From an uncultured Dorea sp. (GTDB lineage: Bacteria; Bacillota; Clostridia; Lachnospirales; Lachnospiraceae): a stretch of 19,045 nucleotides of DNA. The translations under genes and the position numbers were made by a program. The DNA lies in the NCBI GenBank assembly GCA_910578495.1, contig CAJTRE010000040.1, forward strand, positions 1 through 19,045. Direction: 5' to 3'. Below, piece after piece: positions 1 through 6,385 of the stretch; position 1 is the stretch's first letter; every line of letters begins with the position of its first letter. The notes beneath the pieces are model-generated. The model ran no database searches, was not told where the DNA came from, and saw nothing but the letters and a program-made list of their open reading frames with translations.

Positions 1-52
1 GTTTTTCACAACGTTTTGTGCCTTGAGCGGAGCGAAAGGAATGGATATAAAA

Positions 53-910
53 ATGGAAAAAATAGCAATTGTAACCGACAGTAACAGTGGTATTACGCAG
101 GCAGAGGCGAAAGAACGAGGAATCTATGTTGTGCCTATGCCGTTCTATATTAACGGAGAATTATTTTATGAGGATATTACGCTTACACAAGAAGAATTTT
201 ATCAAAGACTGGCAGAGGATGCAGAGATTTCTACATCTATGCCATCTCCTGGGGATGTAGTGGATCTGTGGGAAGAATTATTAAAAGAATATGATGAAAT
301 TTTACATTTTCCTATGTCCAGCGCTCTTAGCAGTTCTTGTGAGACTGCGATTATGCTGGCAGAGGATTTTGATGGAAAAGTACATGTGATTGATAACCAA
401 AGAATTTCAATTATACAGAAACGAGCAATTGATGACGCTCTTGCTATGGTGAAAAAGGGGATGAGTGCTTCCGAGATTGAGGAGATACTTATGAGGGAGA
501 AATTAGAGGCAAGCATTTATATTACGGTAGATACGCTGAAATACTTGAAAAAGGGAGGACGCGTCACCCCGGCAGCGGCAACGATTGGTACGGTGCTGAA
601 TTTGAAGCCTGTACTTCAAATCCAGGGTGGAAAGCTGGATGCATTTTCCAAATCCCGCGGATGGAAATCTGCAAAAAAGACCATGTTAGACGCTATAGAG
701 AAGGATATGAACGAGCGTTTTGCAGGAAAGAAAATGAAAATTGACGTTGCCTATACTTGTTCAGAAGAAGAAAAGGATAAGTGGGTGGAAGAAGTAAAAG
801 CAAGATTCCCGGGACATGAGATGTATGTGGACAAGCTTTCTTTGAGTGTATCCTGCCATATCGGGCCTGGAGCAATGGCAATTGCCTGTACGAAAGCCGC
901 GGATATATAG
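53..910 (+). CDS. DegV family fatty-acid-binding protein
   Basis: DegV/FakB-type proteins bind a fatty acid and, in characterised systems, present it to the FakA kinase for phosphorylation and entry into phospholipid synthesis. Visible family marks are the N-terminal IVTDSNSGI strand and loop, the TSMPSPGD segment, the serine-rich ALSSSCETA loop and LKKGGRV in the second half. The length of 285 aa is normal for the family. The chosen ATG gives MEKIAIVTDS, the usual N-terminus, with AAAGGA at 35-40 about 12 nt upstream. An ATG at 41 (directly against AAAGGA) and a TTG at 23 are in frame and cannot be excluded. No fakA is present here, so the partner is unknown. The gene is followed 50 nt later by malic enzyme and probably shares its transcript. 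Its promoter lies before the window. Confidence 0.9.
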   Translation: MEKIAIVTDSNSGITQAEAKERGIYVVPMPFYINGELFYEDITLTQEEFYQRLAEDAEISTSMPSPGDVVDLWEELLKEYDEILHFPMSSALSSSCETAIMLAEDFDGKVHVIDNQRISIIQKRAIDDALAMVKKGMSASEIEEILMREKLEASIYITVDTLKYLKKGGRVTPAAATIGTVLNLKPVLQIQGGKLDAFSKSRGWKSAKKTMLDAIEKDMNERFAGKKMKIDVAYTCSEEEKDKWVEEVKARFPGHEMYVDKLSLSVSCHIGPGAMAIACTKAADI

Positions 911-960
911 ACAAGAAAATTACCGAGATAAATGGTTGAGTTTAAATGGAGGAGCAGTTT

Positions 961-2136
961 ATGAATTATGCCGAAGAATCTTTAAAATTGCATGAAAAAT
1001 GGAGGGGTAAGATTGAGGTTGTGGAGACCGTTCCTGTAAAATCAAAAGAGGATCTGGCGCTTGCGTACACACCGGGAGTTGCTGCTCCCTGTCTGGAAAT
1101 CCAGAAAGATACAGAGAAAAGCTATGATTTGACGCGCCGCCATAATATGTGTTTGGTGGTGACGGATGGTTCTGCGGTACTGGGGCTTGGCGATATTGGA
1201 CCGGAAGCAGGAATGCCTGTGATGGAAGGAAAATGTGTGTTATTTAAAGCCTTTGGAGGTGTAGACGCATTTCCCATGTGTATTCAAAGTCATGATGTAG
1301 AGACAATTGTGGAAACAATCTATCAGATCTCGGGAAGTTTCGGTGGTGTGAACTTAGAAGACATCTCTGCACCGAGATGTTTTGAGATTGAAAAATGCTT
1401 GAAAGAGCGGTGTGATATTCCAATTTTCCACGATGATCAGCATGGAACTGCCATTATTACGCTGGCAGGTCTTATGAATGCGCTGAAAGTGACTGGAAAG
1501 AAACTGGAGGAAGTAAAGATTGTGATAAACGGCGCGGGTGCGGCGGCAATCGCAATTTGTAAACTTCTTCTTACAAGCGGAGCGAAGAATCTTACGCTTT
1601 GTGATAGAAAAGGGGCGATTTACGAAGGCAGAGCCGAGAGAATGAACGAAATCAAAGAAGAGATTGCCAAAGTCACAAACCTTTCCAAACAGTCCGGAAA
1701 TTTGGCAGAAGCGATAAAGTGTGCAGACGTATTTATTGGAGTCAGCGCACCGGGAGCAGTTACTGTTGATATGGTGAAGACGATGAACGAAGACGCTATT
1801 GTATTTGCCTGTGCGAACCCAACACCGGAGATTTTTCCGGAGGAGGCAAGAGCAGGCGGTGCGAAAGTAGTAGCTACGGGACGCAGTGACTTCCCGAATC
1901 AGGTGAATAATGTTTTGGCATTTCCGGGAATTTTCCGCGGAGCATTGGATGTAAGAGCAAAGGATATTAATGACGAGATGAAGATTGCGGCGGCGAAAGC
2001 GATTGCAGGATTAATCGACGATGAAGAACTATGCGCAGATTATATTATTCCTGCAGCTTTCGATGAGAGAGTTGGAGGCGCAGTAGCCGAGGCAGTAGCA
2101 AAGGCGGCGAGAGACAGTGGTGTTGCGCGTCTATAA
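961..2136 (+). CDS. NAD(P)-dependent malic enzyme, short form
   Basis: It oxidatively decarboxylates malate to pyruvate and CO2 with reduction of NAD(P), in the cytoplasm, linking the C4 branch to pyruvate. Residues follow the family closely: YTPGVAAPC with catalytic Tyr36, GDIGPEAGMPVMEGK with catalytic Lys91, the EDISAPRCFEIE and HDDQHGTA metal-binding segments, the NGAGAAAIAI dinucleotide-binding loop and CANPTPEI near the C-terminus. At 391 aa it is the short bacterial form without the phosphotransacetylase-like tail. The start is set by GGAGGAG at 948-954, six bases before the ATG at 961. The upstream in-frame ATG at 946 has no ribosome binding site and overlaps this one. Cofactor preference (NAD or NADP) cannot be read with confidence. 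It lies downstream of degV and ends at a strong hairpin. Confidence 0.95.
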   Translation: MNYAEESLKLHEKWRGKIEVVETVPVKSKEDLALAYTPGVAAPCLEIQKDTEKSYDLTRRHNMCLVVTDGSAVLGLGDIGPEAGMPVMEGKCVLFKAFGGVDAFPMCIQSHDVETIVETIYQISGSFGGVNLEDISAPRCFEIEKCLKERCDIPIFHDDQHGTAIITLAGLMNALKVTGKKLEEVKIVINGAGAAAIAICKLLLTSGAKNLTLCDRKGAIYEGRAERMNEIKEEIAKVTNLSKQSGNLAEAIKCADVFIGVSAPGAVTVDMVKTMNEDAIVFACANPTPEIFPEEARAGGAKVVATGRSDFPNQVNNVLAFPGIFRGALDVRAKDINDEMKIAAAKAIAGLIDDEELCADYIIPAAFDERVGGAVAEAVAKAARDSGVARL

Positions 2137-2148
2137 GACAATAAAATA

Positions 2149-2188
2149 AATCAAACAGGTTCGGCGTAAGCGTCGAACCTGTTTGATT
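2149..2188. terminator. Bidirectional terminator between malic enzyme and apbE
   Basis: A perfect 15-bp stem (2149-2163 with 2174-2188) can gain three further pairs (one G-T) closing on the loop TAAG. On the + strand it is followed by ATTTGCGTTGTTT, a weak T tract. On the - strand it is followed by ATTTATTTTATT, a better one. It lies between convergent genes and overlaps the apbE stop codon by two bases, so it can serve both. Confidence 0.85.
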
Positions 2189-3176
2189 ATTTGCGTTGTT
2201 TGATTAAAAAGTTTGCAGAATACCGAATGTCATTGTTTTTAGTGATAAATACTGCATCTACATTGTCCAGACGGTTGATTAGATCAAGCGCGTCCTTGTA
2301 CCCCATGAGACAGCAGATAGTGCTTAGTGCGTCTGCTGTCAGAGAAGAATCTGTGATGATGGAGACGCTGTACAGATTAGTTTTGCATGGCCTTCCTGTC
2401 TTTGGATCCAGAACGTGATGATATATTTTGCTTCCTTTTTTGAAATACCGCTGATAGATACCGGTTGTGACAATGGATTTGTCCGTCAATTTTACAGAGG
2501 TGATGGGTTCTCCGGTCTCATTAAAAGGTTTTTGGATACCGATGTTATATTCAGAACCATCCGGCTTTGTTCCTATTGTCAATACATTTCCGCCCAGATT
2601 GATTACCGCATGTTTGATTCCTTCATCCAGAAGATAATCCTTAATACGGTCGGCGATATAGCCCTTTGCAATAGCTCCTACGTCTAACTGCGTCTTTTTG
2701 TTTGACAACATGACAGTATCATCGCTTAAAATAATGTTCTTATAATTCACTGTTCTTCTTGCGGCATTGATTTTCTTGGAAGAAGGAACTTTCTTCGCTT
2801 CTTTAAAATCCCACAAATTCGATACGGCGCCGATGGTTATATCGAAAATACCGTTGGACAGATTGCTGTAGTACAATGCTTTTTTGATCAGTGTAATAGT
2901 ATCGTCCGATACTTTTACCGCTTTTCCTTTTGCGTGGTTGATCTTGTAAATCTCGCCGTCTTTATTATTTTTGGAAAACTTCGTATCATATTCTTTACAT
3001 AGTTTTTCGACTCCTTTGATAACCTCTTCGTCAGCGGGATCAAGGATCTGTACACTGATTACGGTGTCAAACAGCGTGTCGGTGTATGTAAGGCCTCGTT
3101 TCCCGGAAAAATTAGAACAGCCGGAGAGTAACAATACAAAACATAAAACAACTGCGATTAATCTCTTATATCTCAT
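2187..3176 (-). CDS. apbE: FAD:protein FMN transferase, lipoprotein (ApbE family)
   Basis: ApbE enzymes split FAD and attach FMN covalently to a Thr/Ser of exported flavoproteins (Rnf/Nqr subunits, FMN-binding-domain proteins) on the outer face of the membrane. The N-terminus MRYKRL followed by a hydrophobic stretch and LLLSGC (Cys20) is a lipoprotein signal. Family marks are LDVGAIAKGYIADR, INLGGNVLTIG, HHVLDPKTGRP and TDSSLTADALST, the last including metal and flavin ligands. The length of 329 aa is usual. The start at 3176 is chosen because AGGTG lies just upstream and it opens the signal peptide. In-frame ATGs further upstream would put charged residues before the signal. It is divergent from a NusG-II/Gx-type pair. 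No target flavoprotein is visible in the window. Confidence 0.93.
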   Translation of the reverse strand: MRYKRLIAVVLCFVLLLSGCSNFSGKRGLTYTDTLFDTVISVQILDPADEEVIKGVEKLCKEYDTKFSKNNKDGEIYKINHAKGKAVKVSDDTITLIKKALYYSNLSNGIFDITIGAVSNLWDFKEAKKVPSSKKINAARRTVNYKNIILSDDTVMLSNKKTQLDVGAIAKGYIADRIKDYLLDEGIKHAVINLGGNVLTIGTKPDGSEYNIGIQKPFNETGEPITSVKLTDKSIVTTGIYQRYFKKGSKIYHHVLDPKTGRPCKTNLYSVSIITDSSLTADALSTICCLMGYKDALDLINRLDNVDAVFITKNNDIRYSANFLIKQRK

Positions 3177-3238
3177 AAAACACCTCATATATTCGTGAAA
3201 TCTAGTTATGATCGCATTTCTGCTCTCACCACATTTAT

Positions 3239-3266
3239 AGTATACCATGAAAAATAAGATATGCAA
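3239..3266 (-). promoter_or_regulatory. Candidate apbE promoter
   Basis: Read on the - strand, TTGCAT (3266-3261) lies 16 bp before TATACT (3244-3239). The -10 matches consensus at five of six positions and the -35 at three. The -35 sits in the left arm of the inverted repeat at 3262-3283. Assigned by pattern only. Confidence 0.45.
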
Positions 3267-3283
3267 TCGAACATGTGATTGCA
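3262..3283. repeat. Inverted repeat TGCAATC-N8-GATTGCA, possible operator
   Basis: Perfect 7-bp arms are separated by 8 bp. Each arm supplies the TTGCA core of one of two divergent -35 boxes, so a dimeric regulator bound here would act on both apbE and the NusG-II/Gx genes. No regulator gene is visible nearby. Confidence 0.4.
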
Positions 3284-3307
3284 GTAACAGATTTCTTGTG
3301 ATAGAAT
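3279..3307 (+). promoter_or_regulatory. Candidate promoter of the NusG-II/Gx gene pair
   Basis: TTGCAG (3279-3284) is followed after exactly 17 bp by TAGAAT (3302-3307), five of six to the -10 consensus. It is well placed before the ATG at 3331. The weak -35 overlaps the right arm of the inverted repeat, which suggests regulation. Confidence 0.45.
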
Positions 3308-3330
3308 AAAACGCAGAGAGGTAAAAATAT

Positions 3331-3711
3331 ATGAAAAGGAAGAAATTAGATTTGAAGAAAAAAGACTGGCTCTTGATTGTGATTATCGTATGTGTAACGG
3401 GGCTTGCATTTTTAATGCATGAATTTATCGGAGGAAAAGGCGCAGGAAGTGTAACAATAAAAGTGAATGGAAAGATTGAAGGTGTCTATCCTCTTTCTGA
3501 GGATAAAGAGATTAAGATCAACGGTGGAACCAATATTCTTGTGATCAAAAATCAGCAGGCGGACATTGTGGAAGCGGACTGCCCGGATAAATTATGTGTG
3601 AACCAAAAGCCGATTTCCAAGAATAAGGAAAGTCTGATCTGCCTTCCGAATAAAGTGGTCGTTGAAGTGGACAGTAGTGAGAACAGCGAGTTTGATGCAG
3701 TTACGAATTAA
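3331..3711 (+). CDS. NusG domain II-containing membrane-anchored protein (EetA-like)
   Basis: This 126-aa protein has a lysine-rich start, one membrane helix (about residues 13-30, WLLIVIIVCVTGLAFLM) and an outside domain with the NusG-II fold pattern: VTIKVNGK, then a CPDKLC motif and ICLPNKVVVEV. The two cysteines of CPDKLC and the one in ICLP are typical of this stand-alone family. Despite the name it is not a transcription factor. Proteins of this type (EetA) pair with Gx-type membrane proteins (EetB) in flavin-based extracellular electron transfer loci of Listeria and relatives; their molecular role is unknown. It has a ribosome binding site AGAGAGG (3315-3321) and a 3-kb neighbourhood with apbE on the other strand. 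Confidence 0.85.
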   Translation: MKRKKLDLKKKDWLLIVIIVCVTGLAFLMHEFIGGKGAGSVTIKVNGKIEGVYPLSEDKEIKINGGTNILVIKNQQADIVEADCPDKLCVNQKPISKNKESLICLPNKVVVEVDSSENSEFDAVTN

Positions 3712-3729
3712 GGGAGGAAAGGACATAAG

Positions 3730-4221
3730 GTGAAGAGCAGAGTTGCGTATTTTGGCGTATTTACGGCACTGGCGCTTATTTTCAGCTATGTGGAGTCGCT
3801 GATTCCGTTTCAATTTGGAATTCCCGGAGTGAAGCTTGGGCTTGCCAATCTAATCATTGTAATCGCACTTTACCGCATGAAACTTTCGGAGGCGTATCTG
3901 TTGTCTGTTGTGCGAGTGTTGTTGTCCGGATTTATTTTTGGGAATTATTTTAGTATTATTTACAGTCTTGCAGGAGGGCTTTTCAGTCTGACAGTGATGG
4001 CAGGGTTAAAAAAGAATGGTGGTTTCAGCGTCTGCGGTGCCAGTATTGCCGGAGGCGTCTGTCACAATATCGGGCAGCTTGTTGTGGCTATGCTTGTTGT
4101 GGAGACATTCAGTGTGGCGTACTATGTTCCGGTGCTTTTGCTTGCCGGACTGATAACGGGATTTCTGATCGGCATTACGGCAGACGCTATGTTAAAAAGG
4201 CTGGTGAATTTGGAGTTTTAA
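3730..4221 (+). CDS. Gx transporter / heptaprenyl diphosphate synthase component I family membrane protein
   Basis: A 163-aa protein with about five hydrophobic segments. It carries GIPGVKLGLANLI near residues 30-45 and a glycine-rich CGASIAGGVCHNIGQL segment, both hallmarks of the Hpre_diP_synt_I/Gx family. The family's enzymatic name comes from a Bacillus subunit, but the topology resembles ECF S-component membrane proteins, and EetB of electron-transfer loci belongs here. GTG start with AGGA at 3720-3723 six bases upstream; GGGAGG at 3712-3717 also precedes it. It lies 18 nt after the NusG-II gene and 9 nt before ruvA, so all three and ruvB may share a transcript. No component II (prenyl synthase) gene is in the window, so quinone synthesis is only a possibility. 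Confidence 0.85.
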   Translation: MKSRVAYFGVFTALALIFSYVESLIPFQFGIPGVKLGLANLIIVIALYRMKLSEAYLLSVVRVLLSGFIFGNYFSIIYSLAGGLFSLTVMAGLKKNGGFSVCGASIAGGVCHNIGQLVVAMLVVETFSVAYYVPVLLLAGLITGFLIGITADAMLKRLVNLEF

Positions 4222-4230
4222 GGAGGAATT

Positions 4231-4845
4231 ATGATTCATTATATAAAGGGGGAGCTTGTGGCTCTGGAAGAAGATAAGGCAATTGTAGACGTAGGGGGCG
4301 TGGGATACGGCATCTTCATGTCGGTGCAGTCTATGAGTATGCTTCCGCCTGTGGGAGACGAAGTACGTATCTATACCTATCTGAATGTAAAAGAAGATGC
4401 CATGCAGTTATTTGGTTTTCTGACGAGAGATGATCTTCAGGTGTTTAAACTGCTCATAGGAGTAAATGGCATAGGTCCCAAGGGCGGACAGGCGATTTTG
4501 TCGGTGCTAAGTCCCGACGATCTCCGGTTTGCAGTGCTGGCAGGAGATGCTAAAGCAATTGCTGCGGCTCCCGGTATCGGGAAAAAGACGGCGGAAAAGA
4601 TTATTCTGGAACTTCGAGATAAGCTTCGGATTGAGGATGCGTTGGAGCACACTGTTTCCAGTGGAGATGTATCTGCCGGGGGCAGACATGCAGGCAGCGA
4701 GATACAAAGTGAGGCTGTTCAGGCGTTGGTAGCTCTCGGTTATGGAAGTACAGAGGCGTTAAAGGCAGTAAAGAAAGTAGAGATATCAGAGAATGCGGAT
4801 GTAGAAGACGTGCTGAAACAGGCGCTAAAACATATGATGTTCTAA
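4231..4845 (+). CDS. ruvA: Holliday junction branch migration protein RuvA
   Basis: RuvA binds four-way DNA junctions as a tetramer and loads the RuvB motor. Visible parts are the N-terminal OB domain (MIHYIKGELV to about residue 63), the helix-hairpin-helix region with GVNGIGPKGGQAIL and AAPGIGKKTAEKIILEL (about 80-135), a flexible linker rich in Ser/Gly, and a C-terminal RuvB-binding domain from about 155 (EAVQALVALGYGSTEALKAVKKV). The length of 204 aa is normal. AGGAGG at 4221-4226 sits four bases before the ATG and overlaps the previous stop. It lies directly upstream of ruvB with a 12-nt gap. Confidence 0.97.
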   Translation: MIHYIKGELVALEEDKAIVDVGGVGYGIFMSVQSMSMLPPVGDEVRIYTYLNVKEDAMQLFGFLTRDDLQVFKLLIGVNGIGPKGGQAILSVLSPDDLRFAVLAGDAKAIAAAPGIGKKTAEKIILELRDKLRIEDALEHTVSSGDVSAGGRHAGSEIQSEAVQALVALGYGSTEALKAVKKVEISENADVEDVLKQALKHMMF

Positions 4846-4857
4846 AGGTGGAGTAGA

Positions 4858-5865
4858 ATGAGCAGGCGAATTATTACAACAGAGAATCTGGAAGAAGATG
4901 TTAAGATAGAGAATAATCTAAGGCCGCAGCTTCTTGAGGACTATATCGGTCAGGAGAAAGCAAAAGAGATGCTCAAGGTCTATATCGAGGCGGCAAAAGA
5001 GCGTGGAGACGCACTGGACCATGTATTGTTTTATGGCCCGCCCGGACTTGGAAAGACAACTCTTGCAGGAATTATCGCCAATGAGATGGGGGTAAATGTA
5101 AAGATCACATCGGGACCGGCGATTGAAAAACCAGGGGAGATGGCGGCTATTTTAAATAATCTGCAGGAAAAGGATGTTCTTTTTGTAGATGAGATTCATC
5201 GGCTGAACCGTCAGGTGGAAGAGGTATTGTATCCGGCAATGGAAGACTACGCCATTGATATTATGATTGGAAAAGGAGCTACGGCAAGATCGATCCGTCT
5301 GGATCTTCCGAAATTCACACTTGTGGGAGCGACCACGAGAGCCGGAATGTTGACGGCTCCTCTCAGAGACCGTTTTGGCGTAGTGCACCGGATGGAGTAT
5401 TATACGCTCTGGGAACTAAAGACGATTATCCTGAGATCAGCCAAAGTGTTAGGCGTTGGGATTGACGAGCAGGGAGCGGACGCTCTGGCAAGGCGTTCCA
5501 GAGGAACACCAAGACTTGCTAACCGTCTGTTAAAGCGTGTCCGCGATTTCGCTCAGGTGAAGTATGAAGGCTATATTACGGAAGAGGTGGCAAACTTTGC
5601 GTTAGATCTTCTGGATGTAGATAAGGAAGGACTGGATCAGACAGACCGGGATCTTTTGCTCACAGTGATTCAGAAATTCGGCGGAGGTCCGGTGGGACTT
5701 GATACATTAGCCGCTTCCATCGGAGAGGACGCTGGAACCATTGAGGATGTATACGAACCCTATCTTTTGAAGAACGGTTTCATTCAAAGAACTCCAAGAG
5801 GACGCGTGGTTACGGAAAGGGCATATGCTCATTTGGGAATTTCCTGTGAAAATGATGAAAAATAG
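4858..5865 (+). CDS. ruvB: Holliday junction ATP-dependent DNA helicase RuvB
   Basis: RuvB is the hexameric AAA+ motor that drives branch migration with RuvA during recombination repair. The sequence shows LRPQLLEDYIGQ, Walker A GPPGLGKT at residues 60-67, Walker B LFVDEIHR near 110, the sensor segment TLVGATTRAG, the arginine-finger region PLRDRFG and a winged-helix C-terminus (GGPVGLDTLAASIGED, then YLLKNGFIQRTPRGR). At 335 aa it is complete. The ribosome binding site AGGTGGAG lies in the 12-nt gap after ruvA. ruvC is not in the window, as expected for Clostridia, which commonly lack it next to ruvAB. Confidence 0.98.
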   Translation: MSRRIITTENLEEDVKIENNLRPQLLEDYIGQEKAKEMLKVYIEAAKERGDALDHVLFYGPPGLGKTTLAGIIANEMGVNVKITSGPAIEKPGEMAAILNNLQEKDVLFVDEIHRLNRQVEEVLYPAMEDYAIDIMIGKGATARSIRLDLPKFTLVGATTRAGMLTAPLRDRFGVVHRMEYYTLWELKTIILRSAKVLGVGIDEQGADALARRSRGTPRLANRLLKRVRDFAQVKYEGYITEEVANFALDLLDVDKEGLDQTDRDLLLTVIQKFGGGPVGLDTLAASIGEDAGTIEDVYEPYLLKNGFIQRTPRGRVVTERAYAHLGISCENDEK

Positions 5866-5895
5866 TTGGATTTTTAGTTCTGATTAGTTTATAAT
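5866..5895 (+). promoter_or_regulatory. Candidate zapA promoter
   Basis: TTGGAT (5866-5871), right after the ruvB stop, is followed after 18 bp by a perfect TATAAT (5890-5895). The zapA start lies 35 nt downstream. The -35 is weak (three of six). Confidence 0.55.
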
Positions 5896-5930
5896 AGGGT
5901 ACAGAAATAACGAAAGTTGAGGAGGCTTTT

Positions 5931-6341
5931 ATGGCATCATCAAAAAATTTTACGGAAGTATTAATAGGTGGTAAGGTATTTACACTGAGTGGTTTTGAGA
6001 GCGAGGATTATCTACAGAAGGTGTCCACGTATTTGAATCATAAGATTGATGAGTGTTCCAGCAGCGAAGGATACCGCAAGCAGAGTGCAGAGACAAGAAG
6101 CGTCCTCTTAGCGCTTAACATTGCTGATGATTATTTTAAGGCGAAGAAGCAGGGAAGTTCTCTGGAGACGGATATTGAAGAAAAAGATAAAGATATGTAT
6201 GAGTTGAAGCATGAACTGATTTCAGTGCAGATTAAACTTGAAAATGCGGAGAAAGCGATGGACAAGCTGAAAGAGGAGAACAAAGAGCTTCAGATGAAGA
6301 TTGTTCAATTAGAAACAGAGAAGAAGAATAAGCAGAAATAG
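5931..6341 (+). CDS. zapA: Cell division protein ZapA
   Basis: ZapA binds and bundles FtsZ filaments at mid-cell. The 136-aa protein begins with the family's small N-terminal domain (VLIGGKVFTLSGFESEDYLQKVSTYLN, about residues 9-36), continues with a helix ending in VLLALNIADDYFKA, and ends in a long charged coiled coil (about 80-136) used for dimerisation. AGGAGG at 5920-5925 lies five bases before the ATG. It has its own promoter and a hairpin terminator, so it is probably expressed as a single gene, with some readthrough into the U32 gene. Confidence 0.9.
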   Translation: MASSKNFTEVLIGGKVFTLSGFESEDYLQKVSTYLNHKIDECSSSEGYRKQSAETRSVLLALNIADDYFKAKKQGSSLETDIEEKDKDMYELKHELISVQIKLENAEKAMDKLKEENKELQMKIVQLETEKKNKQK

Positions 6342-6364
6342 GGCTGTCGGCGGACAGCCTTTTT
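6342..6364 (+). terminator. Rho-independent terminator after zapA
   Basis: GGCTGTC (6342-6348) pairs with GACAGCC (6353-6359) around the tetraloop GGCG, followed by TTTTT (6360-6364). It starts one base past the zapA stop codon. Confidence 0.9.
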
Positions 6365-6385
6365 CACTGATATGAGGATGATGGT

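Noticed and set aside
7..20. Small palindrome CACAA-CGTT-TTGTG just before degV
   Set aside because: It is short, at the window edge, and could be an operator or the end of an upstream feature; there is too little sequence to judge.
3331..3711. Reading the NusG-II protein as a transcription elongation factor
   Set aside because: It lacks the NusG N-terminal and KOW domains and has a membrane helix with an exported domain; the name only reflects a shared fold.
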